This document shows positions 8,196-16,265 of a stretch of 18,208 nt of DNA, one piece after another. Every line of letters starts with the position of its first letter. Within the stretch, counting starts at the first letter, position 1. The position numbers and the translations under genes were made by a program. The notes under the pieces are model-generated. The model made no database searches, was not told the DNA's origin, and worked only from the letters and a program-made list of their open reading frames with translations. Source of the DNA: JANQPA01 sp964628385 (GTDB lineage: Bacteria; Bacteroidota; Bacteroidia; Chitinophagales; Saprospiraceae); the NCBI GenBank assembly GCA_964628385.1, contig CAZVOD010000086.1, positions 1-18,208 of the forward strand. Direction: 5' to 3'.

Positions 8196-8522
8196 TTTAA
8201 AGATAAAGATTAAAGCACAGGCTACGCAAAGGATGGGGTTAATTTGTTGTTAGCTTTCATGGTCTACCTTTTCTATCATTATATTATGCCTCATAAAAAA
8301 GGCTTACCTTTTTAAGAAGCGTGTTAGGATTTTATTTAATCGCTCGGTGGAGGGCCTCCGCCGGGCTTTTGTTCTTTCTTCAGACTCATTAAGCCAGAAT
8401 ATTAAAATTTCCTTCCCAACGGCGCTAAAGTTTATGATTATTCCATCACGCTTTCCACACCAGCCCTTAAAGTTACCTTCAGTGACGTGGCCAAACTAAG
8501 CAATTGAAAAAGGAAGCACTGA
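8196..8522. other. Gene-free stretch with hairpins
   Basis: No convincing coding region is seen on either strand. It contains a small AAAAAGG-CTTA-CCTTTTT hairpin (8296-8313) and a strong GC-rich plus-oriented terminator (8342-8380). Together with copy B and the hairpin at 8523-8558 it forms a gap of about 675 bp between the peptidase and regulator coding regions. Confidence 0.5.
8342..8380 (+). terminator. Orphan plus-strand intrinsic terminator
   Basis: GCTCGGTGGA (8342-8351) pairs with TCCGCCGGGC (8357-8366), with two G-T wobbles and a GGGCC loop. It is followed by a T-rich tail (TTTTGTTCTTTCTT). The T-rich side shows it acts on plus-strand transcription, yet no plus-strand protein gene lies upstream in the window. 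It may end a non-coding transcript that starts in or near repeat element copy B. Confidence 0.5.
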
Positions 8523-8558
8523 GCGAGGCTGATAAACTAGCAGGTTTATCAGCCCCGC
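8523..8558 (-). terminator. Long hairpin downstream of the S9 peptidase
   Basis: GCGAGGCTGATAAAC (8523-8537) pairs with GTTTATCAGCCCCGC (8544-8558), a 15-bp stem with one mismatch and a 6-nt loop. It begins 18 bp after the peptidase stop codon. The minus-strand tail is only moderately T-rich (CTTCCTTTTTC, about 10 bases beyond the stem), so it is a probable but not canonical terminator. Confidence 0.6.
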
Positions 8559-8575
8559 CGGTATTCTTTATCACC

Positions 8576-10591
8576 CTACGGCCGTACTGGCTCTACATAT
8601 TTTCCAAACCAATTCATGATCCTTGGAGTTACTTCCATGAGTAATTTAGGCTCACGAGGGCCGTGTGGTGTTCTCGGTAAAACAATCATCTCCGTCTCGA
8701 TACCCCTGCGCTGAAGAGCTACATAAAATTCCTGCCCCTGTGTAAAAGGTACTCTCAAATCATTGGCTCCATGAATAACCTGAGTGGGAGTAGTCACATT
8801 TTTGATGCGATACATGGCAGAGTGCCTCTCATAGGTCTCATAATCATCCCAAAATTCTCCGCCAAAATGCCCTACCAAATAATCCGGTATATCAGTAGTA
8901 GTCACCATACTGATCAGATTGGGAAGTCCGGCGCCCATACTAGCAGCCTTGAACCGATCCGTTTTAGTAACCAAATAACTGGTCATGTAGCCACCATAGC
9001 TCCAACCCATAGCAACTTGACGGTCTTCATCTACCTTACCTTCTTCAATCAATTTATCCATCCCACTCATCAAATCCTCATAGTCACCATACCCCCAATC
9101 CTTAAAGTTAGCGTATCGAAATTCTTTACCATACCCTGAACTTCCTCTGGGATTAGGACGCAACACAAAGAAACCTTTTTCCGCAAAATACTGCGTTAAA
9201 TATATGGAGGGACCACCAGTGAATCCTTTGGTAAATACACCTGCCGGCCCGCCGTGTATTTGAAGTATAGCTGGATATTTCTGATCCGGATCATAGTCAA
9301 CCGGATAAGTCAATAGCCCTTCGATCTCCATACCGTCTTTTGAGGTCCACTTGATCAATTCTGTTTTTCCCATTGCCGGCAACTCAATATCGGCGTTGAC
9401 ATTCGTAATTGCTTTCGGGGCAGCGCTAAAATCTTTTGCTAAATAAAGCTCGGCAGGCTGGTCAGGAGTCTGATAAACATAAGCCAACTGTCCGGTTTGA
9501 GGATTATAATCATACGCACTGCTAGTTCCATCCAACGGACATAAAGGACTGGCTGTACCCTTACCTTTTTTGCCAGCCAGTACATCGGCTACTGGCATCA
9601 CCATAGCGGTCCGGGAAGTTTTTAATGCTTCTCCAAAAATGAGATTCTCGCCATCGGCTGTCCAACCCCACAGTCCTGCTGAGCGGTCGGGGGTATAAGG
9701 TACTGGCATCAAGTCGCCACCAGAAGTTTTGATGATGTACAAATCTCCTAAGCCAATGGGCTCCGGCTTTCCCCCGTCAGCAACAAAGGCGATGTGCTTG
9801 CCATCAGGAGAAAACTTGGGCCCACCATCACTTCCGGGCTGCTCCACCAGCATTTTGACTGCTCCACTATCAGCCGGGACGAGGGAAATATCATAGCCCA
9901 TGCGACTGGTGTTAATCTTGGGGTTCTCTTTGTGATCAAAAACTATTGTCTTGCCATCTGGTGACCAATCAAAATTACTGATATGAAAATCACCTCTTGT
10001 CAGGCGTTGCACCGCTCTATTTCCATCTTCTCCTCGCTCCACTGAGATGGTGTACAGATGACTATACTTGAAGTTTTTATCCACTTCTATCACATAGCTT
10101 TTCTCTTTTTTAGCCTTTTTTTCCTCTTCCGTATCTTCATCTACTGCCGTGTAAGCAATAGTCTTTCCATTTGGCGACCATTGAAAGGCACCCACTCCCG
10201 TTGGGCTTTCTGTAACTTGTTCGGGTTCGCCTCCCATAAGTCTCATCACCCAAACCTGGTTTTTTCCCGAACGGGAAGAAGTAAACGCAATATGCTGACT
10301 ATCAGGTGAAAAAGCTGGGTTGCTGCTTGATTTTTCTCCCCGGGTGTATTGTACATTCATACTACCATCGGTGGCAGCTACCCAAATTTGGGTGCGATAT
10401 TCTGAATTTTCACCGTCCATAATGGGTTCTCTGACCGTGTAGGCTACATACTGACCATCCAGAGAAATTGCTGTTCCACCAATAGATTTAAATTTCATAC
10501 TGAATTCCGGTGTCCAGTTCATGGAAGTATCCTGAGCTTGCAGGCTGAGAATACCGAATGTCAGCAATAAAATGAGATAGTTTTTTTTCAT
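8576..10591 (-). CDS. Secreted S9-family serine peptidase (prolyl oligopeptidase / dipeptidyl-acylaminoacyl peptidase type)
   Basis: The 671-residue protein has a signal peptide (residues 1-19, ending LSLQAQ), a WD40/PD40-like beta-propeller with repeated SPDG-type turns (about 40-400) and a C-terminal alpha/beta-hydrolase peptidase domain (about 410-665). The catalytic triad can be placed by motif: Ser531 in GWSYGG, Asp611 in HGANDLRVP and His643 in TPHGP. The HGGP motif (446-449) contributes to the oxyanion hole. Such enzymes cleave short peptides, often after proline or from acylated or dipeptide N-termini, in the periplasm or outside the cell. The exact specificity cannot be read from the sequence. 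The gene appears to be its own transcription unit, with a hairpin 18 bp after the stop and a divergent dksA-like gene upstream. Confidence 0.93.
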   Translation of the reverse strand: MKKNYLILLLTFGILSLQAQDTSMNWTPEFSMKFKSIGGTAISLDGQYVAYTVREPIMDGENSEYRTQIWVAATDGSMNVQYTRGEKSSSNPAFSPDSQHIAFTSSRSGKNQVWVMRLMGGEPEQVTESPTGVGAFQWSPNGKTIAYTAVDEDTEEEKKAKKEKSYVIEVDKNFKYSHLYTISVERGEDGNRAVQRLTRGDFHISNFDWSPDGKTIVFDHKENPKINTSRMGYDISLVPADSGAVKMLVEQPGSDGGPKFSPDGKHIAFVADGGKPEPIGLGDLYIIKTSGGDLMPVPYTPDRSAGLWGWTADGENLIFGEALKTSRTAMVMPVADVLAGKKGKGTASPLCPLDGTSSAYDYNPQTGQLAYVYQTPDQPAELYLAKDFSAAPKAITNVNADIELPAMGKTELIKWTSKDGMEIEGLLTYPVDYDPDQKYPAILQIHGGPAGVFTKGFTGGPSIYLTQYFAEKGFFVLRPNPRGSSGYGKEFRYANFKDWGYGDYEDLMSGMDKLIEEGKVDEDRQVAMGWSYGGYMTSYLVTKTDRFKAASMGAGLPNLISMVTTTDIPDYLVGHFGGEFWDDYETYERHSAMYRIKNVTTPTQVIHGANDLRVPFTQGQEFYVALQRRGIETEMIVLPRTPHGPREPKLLMEVTPRIMNWFGKYVEPVRP

Positions 10592-10646
10592 AATAATTCA
10601 ATTTTAAATTTAGATTTGTTGATATCAAAAGTTGAATTCAGACATC

Positions 10647-10677
10647 CAAAGCATTTTAATCGAACATTGTAAGACAA
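10647..10677 (-). promoter_or_regulatory. Weak promoter candidate for the S9 peptidase
   Basis: On the minus strand TTG (10677-10675) is followed after 20 bp by ATGCTTTG (10654-10647), a 6/8 match to the Bacteroidota -7 box. Its -33 box overlaps the promoter region of the divergent dksA-like gene. Confidence 0.3.
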
Positions 10678-10696
10678 TATTTTACTTTTAGCTTTA
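10667..10696 (+). promoter_or_regulatory. Bacteroidota-type promoter candidate for the DksA-like gene
   Basis: TTG (10667-10669) is followed after 19 bp by TAGCTTTA (10689-10696), a 7/8 match to TAnnTTTG at the preferred spacing. Transcription would start near 10703, about 35 bp before the ATG. Confidence 0.5.
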
Positions 10697-10737
10697 ATCA
10701 GGGATGCCCGTTTTTCACCTAAATTTAATTAGAAATT

Positions 10738-11076
10738 ATGAATAAGCAGGAAAAACAAGAGCTGAGAAAAAAGATAGAGCAAACGATCGAATCGACATTA
10801 GAAGAGATTACTCAGCTAGAAGAAGTCACCAAACCGGTAGCCCCTGAAAATTCTCTCGGAAGAGTTAGCCGTATGGATGCGATCAATAATAAGAGTGTAG
10901 CGGAAGCCACCCTGCGTTCGGCCAGGCGAAAACTCAATGCCCTGCAATTGGCATTATCCAAAATAGAGCAGCCGGATTTTGGCATTTGTGCCCGCTGTAA
11001 GAAGCCCATTCCACAAGCACGGCTGATGTATATGCCACAAAGTATTTATTGCGTGCATTGCGCAGATAAGAGATAG
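10738..11076 (+). CDS. DksA/TraR-type C4 zinc-finger protein
   Basis: The 112-residue protein has an N-terminal charged coiled-coil (about 1-75) with the family segment SLGRVSRMDAIN (39-50). A C-terminal four-cysteine zinc finger follows: Cys84, Cys87, Cys105 and Cys108 in CARC...CVHC. In Proteobacteria DksA binds the RNA polymerase secondary channel and works with ppGpp; Bacteroidota members are shorter and less studied. The acidic tip of E. coli DksA (DxxDxA) is not present in that exact form, so the mechanism may differ. It has its own promoter candidate and diverges from the S9 peptidase. The downstream purL gene appears to have a separate promoter. Confidence 0.85.
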   Translation: MNKQEKQELRKKIEQTIESTLEEITQLEEVTKPVAPENSLGRVSRMDAINNKSVAEATLRSARRKLNALQLALSKIEQPDFGICARCKKPIPQARLMYMPQSIYCVHCADKR

Positions 11077-11107
11077 GTTACAGGCATTTTTATTTTTCAA
11101 ATTCCCT

Positions 11108-11115
11108 TATCTTTG
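11108..11115 (+). promoter_or_regulatory. Promoter -7 box for purL
   Basis: TATCTTTG followed by CA is an exact match to the Bacteroidota -7 consensus TAnnTTTG. The -33 region is T-rich but has no TTG at the usual spacing. A start near 11122 gives a leader of about 100 nt that contains all of repeat element copy C. Confidence 0.5.
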
Positions 11116-11132
11116 CATTTTCAAAAATCAGG

Positions 11133-11197
11133 CTTGTTTCAAAAGGGTAAAATAATGGTAAAAAGAACCAACTTAAACCTATTTTACTACCAACAAG
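11133..11197 (+). repeat. Repeat element copy C (65-bp short form: fused ends, hairpin in the purL leader)
   Basis: The left half (CTTGTTTCAAAAGGGTAAAA, then TAATGGTAAAA) matches the left ends of copies A and B. The right half (AAACCTATTTTACTACCAAC, then AAG) matches their right ends. The roughly 170-180 bp interior is absent. The two halves pair with each other: CTTGTT/AACAAG outside, GTAAAATA/TATTTTAC in the middle and GGT/ACC inside. It should therefore form a hairpin in the 5' leader of purL, ending 25 bp before the ATG. Confidence 0.75.
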
Positions 11198-11222
11198 CAA
11201 GTCTATCAAAGATAATAGCATT

Positions 11223-14200
11223 ATGATCTTATTCTTTGGAGATCCCAATCATAAAGTTTTTGCCGTACAATCCACCACTGAACTTTCCAACACTAATGTT
11301 CAAAAATTAAGCTGGCTCTTCGGTGAACAGCCCCTGTTGCAGCAGCAAACGCTAGAAGGACCATTCATCGGCCCGCGAGCCGTAATGGTTTCTCCCTGGA
11401 GTACTAATGCCGTGGAAATCACTCAAAATATGGGCATTAGCGAGCTTACCAGAATAGAACAGTACGAGAAGATACAGACAGATAAAGAAGCTTTTGATCC
11501 TATGCTCACCCAGAGATTTGCATCATTACATCAAGAGCTATTCCGTATTGATATAGAACCGGCTCCGATAAAGCTAATTGATGATATTGCTAAATACAAT
11601 CAGGAAGAAGGCCTTGCCTTGAGTGAAGAAGAGGTGAATTATCTCAATCAGCTTTCTGAACGGCTGAACAGGAAGCTGACTGATTCAGAGGTTTTTGGCT
11701 TTTCTCAGGTTAATAGTGAGCATTGCCGACACAAAATATTCAATGGTGTCTTTGTGATTGATGGACAGGAAAAACCCAGCTCTCTGTTTCAGATGATTAA
11801 AAATACATCTCGCAAAAATCCCAACTCTATTGTTTCCGCTTACAAAGACAATGTGGCTTTTGTACAGGGACCAGATTTGGTACAGTTTGCCCCCAACAGT
11901 GCAGATCGTCCCGACTACTATGTGCGCAAACCTTTCGAGTCGGTTCTATCGCTCAAAGCTGAAACCCATAATTTTCCGACTACCGTTGAAGCATTTAACG
12001 GTGCAGCAACCGGATCAGGCGGAGAAATCAGGGATAGACTGGCCGGCGGACAGGGCTCTCTTCCTCTGGCAGGAACCGCCGTTTATATGACGGCCTATTC
12101 TCGCCTCAGTGAAGACCGGCCCTGGGAGAAGGCAATGCCTGAACGTCCGTGGCTCTACCAAACGCCTATAGATATCTTAATTAAAGCCTCCAATGGAGCT
12201 TCTGATTTCGGCAATAAATTTGGGCAGCCTTTGATCGCTGGATCCTTGTTGACCTTTGAACATCAGGAGGGTGATCGTGCGCTTGGTTTTGACAAGGTCA
12301 TTATGCTTGCAGGAGGAGTGGGTTATGGAAAAAAACAACAAGCTATAAAAGCAAAGCCTCAGAAAGGAGATAAGATCATTGTTATGGGTGGGGATAACTA
12401 TAGAATTGGTATGGGAGGAGCGGCTGTTTCTTCTGCAGATACAGGGGCTTTCAGCTCAGGTATTGAGCTCAATGCTGTGCAGCGATCTAACCCTGAGATG
12501 CAAAAACGAGTAGCCGATACGATCCGGGCATTAGTTGAAAGTGGCCATAACCCTATTATTTCCATACACGATCATGGAGCAGGAGGCCATCTCAACTGCC
12601 TTTCTGAGCTGGTGGAGGAAGTTGGAGGAAAAATAGAGATGGATCGCTTACCGGTTGGCGACCCTACCCTATCTGCCAAAGAAATTATAGGCAATGAATC
12701 ACAGGAACGCATGGGCCTACTGATCAGGCCTGACCACCTTGAGGTACTCAAAAGAGCTGCCGAGCGCGAACGAGCTCCGCTTTATGAAGTGGGTGAGGTA
12801 AGCGGGGACATGCATTTTATTTTTCAATCCAAAAAAAAACACCAGAAACCTATTGACCTTGAATTGATGGATTTCTTTGGGAATTCTCCCAAAACCATCA
12901 TGAATGATCAAAAAATAACTTATCAATACCAGATAGTCGATTATAAGCCGGAGCAGCTGACCAGCTATATCAGGCAGGTACTACGCCTGGAAGCAGTAGC
13001 CTGTAAAGATTGGTTGACCAATAAAGTGGACAGATGTGTGGGAGGTAAAGTAGCCAAGCAGCAATGCACCGGGCCCCTTCAGTTGCCATTGAATGACTAT
13101 GGGCTGATGGCCCTAGATTACGAAAGTCATCAGGGGGTAGCCACTTCCATTGGACATTCTCCGATAAGTGGTTTGATAGATCCTGTGGCGGGGTCCAGGA
13201 ATTCAGTGGCTGAAGCATTGACCAATTTGATCTGGGCTCCATTGAAAGATGGGCTGCGATCTGTCTCTCTTTCCGCTAATTGGATGTGGCCCTGTAAAAA
13301 TCCCGGTGAAGATGCCCGGCTATACGAAGCCGTGCAAGGCCTTTCTGATTTTGTCATAGAGCTGGGTATTAATGTTCCTACCGGTAAGGATTCTCTTTCC
13401 ATGAAGCAAAAGTATCCAGATGGTAACGAAGTATTGGCTCCCGGTACAGTAATCGTCTCTACTGTTGGCCATTGTGATGATATTCGAAAGGCAGTCGAAC
13501 CCGTCTTTCAAAAGACTGCTGGCCCGATTTATTATGTTGACTTATCAAAATGCGATTTTGAATTGGGAGGCTCTTCTTTTTCTCAGATTCAAAATAAAAT
13601 TGGAACGAAGGCGCCGACTGTTGCTGATGCCGCCTATTTTGCCAAAGCCTTTGATGCTATACAGCAGCTCATTAGAGCAGAACATATAGTCGCAGGCCAT
13701 GATATTTCTGCCGGTGGTTTGATCACCACGCTGTTAGAAATGTGTTTTGCCAATAACAATCTGGGGGCCGAAATTAATTTGGAAAGCCTCAATGAACCGG
13801 ATTTAATCAAGCTACTTTTTGCAGAAAATAGCGGCATCGTTTTCCAGGGTATAGATAAGTCGGTGAAGGAGATGCTGGAAAAGCAACAAGTTGAGGTTGT
13901 CGAAATAGGCAGGGTAACTACCAGCAATAGCCTGATTATTCAGAGTGAGCAAGCGAAACTCAATTTGAATGTTAGTGCACTTAGAGATACCTGGTACGAG
14001 ACTTCTTTTTTGCTGGACATCAGGCAATCTGGAGCACAAAAGGCCAAAGAGCGCTTTGAGAATTATAAGAAACAACCGCTGTACTTTGAGCTTCCTGAAC
14101 ATTTTAATGGGAAAAAGCCGGTGGTTCCTGCCTATGAAAACAGGCCCAGGGCAGCTGTTTTGAGAGAGAAGGGCTCCAATTCGGAACGAGAACTGGCTAA

Positions 14201-14894
14201 TGCTTTACACCTGGCCGGCTTTGCCGTTAAGGATATTCATATGACTGACCTGGTGAGTGGCCGTGAGACACTCACTGACGTTCAGTTCCTTGGCGCTGTA
14301 GGTGGCTTTTCTAACTCTGACGTACTAGGCTCGGCCAAAGGCTGGGCGGGCGCATTTTTGTACAATGACAAAGCCAGGGAAGCCCTAACTAATTTCTTTC
14401 AGCGCGATGATGTACTGTCTATTGGCATTTGTAATGGCTGTCAGCTTTTTATTGAACTACAACTCATCAATCCGGAGCATCAACAAGTATCAAAAATGCT
14501 CCATAACGACACATACAAGCACGAGAGTGCATTCACCTCCGTTATCATTCCTGAAAATAACTCGGTCATGCTCAACTCACTGGCGGGCAGTCGCCTCGGA
14601 GTATGGATTTCTCACGGCGAAGGGAAATTTCACCTTCCACTCTCTGAAGATCAATACAATATTATAGCCAAATACGGTTATACTGATTACCCGGCCAACC
14701 CGAATGGTAGTGACTACAACACAGCTATGGTAGCCAGTGCCGACGGCAGGCACCTGGCCACCATGCCCCATATTGAACGGTCTACTTTTCCCTGGAATTG
14801 GGCTCACTATCCCGCTAATCGATACGATGAGGTCTCTCCCTGGCTCCAGGCATTTATTAATGCTCGCCAATGGATAGAACAGCGCAATAGCTAA
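11223..14894 (+). CDS. purL: Phosphoribosylformylglycinamidine synthase, large single-chain type
   Basis: The 1223-residue enzyme converts FGAR, glutamine and ATP to FGAM, the fourth step of purine synthesis, in the cytoplasm. It has the long single-chain form with an N-terminal PurS-like domain, two AIRS-type synthetase halves and a C-terminal class I glutamine amidotransferase. Recognisable segments are SEHCRHKIF (165-173), ETHNFPTTVEAFNGAATGSG (247-266), GGQGSLPLAG (275-284) and GHDISAGGL in the second half. In the amidotransferase, GICNGCQ carries the nucleophile (Cys1070 by the GxCxGxQ pattern), and MPHIER supplies His1183 and Glu1185. Length is typical for the family and the gene looks intact. 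Its leader carries repeat element copy C. No other purine gene is next to it. Confidence 0.97.
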   Translation: MILFFGDPNHKVFAVQSTTELSNTNVQKLSWLFGEQPLLQQQTLEGPFIGPRAVMVSPWSTNAVEITQNMGISELTRIEQYEKIQTDKEAFDPMLTQRFASLHQELFRIDIEPAPIKLIDDIAKYNQEEGLALSEEEVNYLNQLSERLNRKLTDSEVFGFSQVNSEHCRHKIFNGVFVIDGQEKPSSLFQMIKNTSRKNPNSIVSAYKDNVAFVQGPDLVQFAPNSADRPDYYVRKPFESVLSLKAETHNFPTTVEAFNGAATGSGGEIRDRLAGGQGSLPLAGTAVYMTAYSRLSEDRPWEKAMPERPWLYQTPIDILIKASNGASDFGNKFGQPLIAGSLLTFEHQEGDRALGFDKVIMLAGGVGYGKKQQAIKAKPQKGDKIIVMGGDNYRIGMGGAAVSSADTGAFSSGIELNAVQRSNPEMQKRVADTIRALVESGHNPIISIHDHGAGGHLNCLSELVEEVGGKIEMDRLPVGDPTLSAKEIIGNESQERMGLLIRPDHLEVLKRAAERERAPLYEVGEVSGDMHFIFQSKKKHQKPIDLELMDFFGNSPKTIMNDQKITYQYQIVDYKPEQLTSYIRQVLRLEAVACKDWLTNKVDRCVGGKVAKQQCTGPLQLPLNDYGLMALDYESHQGVATSIGHSPISGLIDPVAGSRNSVAEALTNLIWAPLKDGLRSVSLSANWMWPCKNPGEDARLYEAVQGLSDFVIELGINVPTGKDSLSMKQKYPDGNEVLAPGTVIVSTVGHCDDIRKAVEPVFQKTAGPIYYVDLSKCDFELGGSSFSQIQNKIGTKAPTVADAAYFAKAFDAIQQLIRAEHIVAGHDISAGGLITTLLEMCFANNNLGAEINLESLNEPDLIKLLFAENSGIVFQGIDKSVKEMLEKQQVEVVEIGRVTTSNSLIIQSEQAKLNLNVSALRDTWYETSFLLDIRQSGAQKAKERFENYKKQPLYFELPEHFNGKKPVVPAYENRPRAAVLREKGSNSERELANALHLAGFAVKDIHMTDLVSGRETLTDVQFLGAVGGFSNSDVLGSAKGWAGAFLYNDKAREALTNFFQRDDVLSIGICNGCQLFIELQLINPEHQQVSKMLHNDTYKHESAFTSVIIPENNSVMLNSLAGSRLGVWISHGEGKFHLPLSEDQYNIIAKYGYTDYPANPNGSDYNTAMVASADGRHLATMPHIERSTFPWNWAHYPANRYDEVSPWLQAFINARQWIEQRNS

Positions 14895-14925
14895 GGCACC
14901 GCCTTATTGTACTGACGTATTTTTT
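14892..14925 (+). terminator. Weak terminator overlapping the purL stop codon
   Basis: TAAGGC (14892-14897, including the stop codon) pairs with GCCTTA (14901-14906) over a 3-nt loop. A run of six T begins about 13 bp later (14920-14925). The spacing is longer than in a standard terminator, so this is tentative. Confidence 0.35.
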
Positions 14926-15037
14926 GATGAATATTTATATTAGAAAATACAAGGTAGGTATAGAAGTATTTGATCGCTACCGAACACGTCTTGTAATTTA
15001 TCGTTTTAGAAGCGAATTAAAAATTAAAAGATACTGT

Positions 15038-15532
15038 ATGAATTACCTAGGATTAAATAAAGAGAAGACAAATTTAGTAGTAAGAGAATTGAATTTATTG
15101 TTATCAAACTATCATGTATACTACCAAAATTTGAGAAACTTTCACTGGAACGTTAAAGGTGAAAATTTCTTTGAGTTACACGAGCAGTTTGAGAACTTAT
15201 ACAATGATGCCAAAGAGAAAATTGACGATGTAGCAGAACGTATATTAACATTACGTCATAGTCCAATCAGTCAATTTACCAAGTATTTGGATACAGCAGA
15301 CGTACAAGAAAGTCCAATCCTAGATGATGATAGAGAGATGGTAAGCGCCATTTTGAAGGATCATTTTATTATCATTGCTAACATGCGTAAGCTAATTGAA
15401 GTAGCGGATGACGCATCCGATGAAGGTACTATTGATTTGATCGGTAGTGCATTGGAAGGCTTAGAGAAAGAGTCATGGATGTTAGATGCATGGTTGGCAA
15501 AAAAGCAAAAATCAGCAACAGTAAATCAATAA
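15038..15532 (+). CDS. dps: Dps-family DNA-protecting ferritin
   Basis: The protein has 164 residues from the ATG at 15038. An upstream in-frame ATG at 14924 would add 38 residues of basic sequence not expected in the family, so it was rejected. Dps proteins form a 12-subunit shell that oxidises ferrous iron with hydrogen peroxide and stores it, and many bind DNA during starvation or oxidative stress. The inter-subunit ferroxidase ligands are all present at the spacing seen in E. coli Dps: His36, His48, Glu52, Asp63 and Glu67 (within NFHWNVKG, ELHEQFE and IDDVAER). The N-terminus is short, without a lysine-rich tail of the E. coli type. A strong terminator follows, so the gene is probably monocistronic. 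Confidence 0.93.
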   Translation: MNYLGLNKEKTNLVVRELNLLLSNYHVYYQNLRNFHWNVKGENFFELHEQFENLYNDAKEKIDDVAERILTLRHSPISQFTKYLDTADVQESPILDDDREMVSAILKDHFIIIANMRKLIEVADDASDEGTIDLIGSALEGLEKESWMLDAWLAKKQKSATVNQ

Positions 15533-15560
15533 AAAATTTGTCGGCCCGTAGTGAAGGCCT

Positions 15561-15588
15561 GAAAATTAATCTTCCATAATTAATTTTC
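15561..15588 (+). other. AT-rich hairpin downstream of dps
   Basis: GAAAATTAAT (15561-15570) and ATTAATTTTC (15579-15588) form a perfect 10-bp inverted repeat with an 8-nt loop. It lies 7 bp before the dps terminator hairpin and may stabilise the 3' end. Confidence 0.45.
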
Positions 15589-15595
15589 GAAAAGA

Positions 15596-15626
15596 AAAAG
15601 TCAAAGGGATGATCCCTTTGACTTTT
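15596..15626 (+). terminator. Intrinsic terminator of dps
   Basis: AAAAGTCAAAGGG (15596-15608) pairs perfectly with CCCTTTGACTTTT (15614-15626) around an ATGAT loop. The stem ends in four T residues. It is a strong, nearly symmetrical rho-independent terminator. Confidence 0.8.
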
Positions 15627-15664
15627 CTAAAAAATAAAAAAATCTCACACTCAAGTCTTAACAC

Positions 15665-16192
15665 ATGGATATTTCAAAGAAAGAAGCAAAAGTACCGAAT
15701 GATAGGTTTAAATCCCCTTTTGACCCCAATTCTAGCAATGAATTCTCATTCTTATATGTGGTAGTCAGAGCAGGTATTGCTGCTGGCTTTTTAATTGTAG
15801 GGTACTTAACTTTTTTACAATTTACTCAATATGATCAGTACACAGCTTTAAGGTTTTTTAAATACTTATTCCTGGCAATGGTTATAGGTGTTACTCTAAA
15901 ACAAGCAAAAAACTACTATCCCCCAATAACTTACTTCAAAAGAGGCATTCAGCTAGGTGCAGGTATATCGGCCCTAACAGCCATTATTGTAGCTATATTT
16001 AATATATTTTTCTTTTTTATAAATTATGAATATACCTTCAGTAAGTTTGGATTAGAGGCTTCAACGCTGAGGAGACTGGCCGTTCTGGATGTAACTCTGG
16101 GGTTTGAAATTGTGGTATTCGGAATGATAATAACTTTTATTTGTCTCCAATTTTTAAAATATAACGACCCTAGTAACGAAGGAATACTATAG
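15665..16192 (+). CDS. Four-helix inner-membrane protein (DUF4199-like, tentative)
   Basis: The 175-residue protein starts with a polar, probably cytoplasmic segment (1-30). Four hydrophobic membrane segments follow at about 31-52, 61-79, 94-120 and 139-165. The loop between segments two and three (LKQAKNYYPPITYFKRGIQL) and the overall plan resemble the DUF4199 membrane proteins of Bacteroidota, but I recognise this only by general pattern. No catalytic motif is visible and the function is unknown. It begins 38 bp after the dps terminator. The next gene on the same strand starts 73 bp downstream, beyond a perfect palindrome. Confidence 0.75.
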   Translation: MDISKKEAKVPNDRFKSPFDPNSSNEFSFLYVVVRAGIAAGFLIVGYLTFLQFTQYDQYTALRFFKYLFLAMVIGVTLKQAKNYYPPITYFKRGIQLGAGISALTAIIVAIFNIFFFFINYEYTFSKFGLEASTLRRLAVLDVTLGFEIVVFGMIITFICLQFLKYNDPSNEGIL

Positions 16193-16217
16193 TATTACAA
16201 GTTATAAACAAACAAAA

Positions 16218-16231
16218 TCACCAGCTGGTGA
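16218..16231. promoter_or_regulatory. Perfect 14-bp palindrome, possible operator
   Basis: TCACCAGCTGGTGA is a perfect palindrome without a loop. It lies between the membrane-protein gene and the following small gene, 35 bp before that gene's ATG. Its form suits a site for a dimeric DNA-binding protein; nothing in the window identifies the binder. Confidence 0.35.
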
Positions 16232-16265
16232 AATCATACATTTTTTAACGAAAAACAAGACAATC

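Noticed and set aside
8405..8505. Short plus-strand open stretch without a start codon
   Set aside because: It is only about 33 codons long, has no start and no recognisable family.
8385..8545. Possible fourth, degenerate copy of the repeat element
   Set aside because: Only short words are shared (CTTCAGAC, TTCCACAC, ACTGAGCG) and not in the spacing of copies A and B. No terminal repeats are present.
14924..15037. Upstream ATG for dps, adding 38 residues
   Set aside because: The added basic stretch is not typical of Dps. The ATG at 15038 gives a normal family length and N-terminus.
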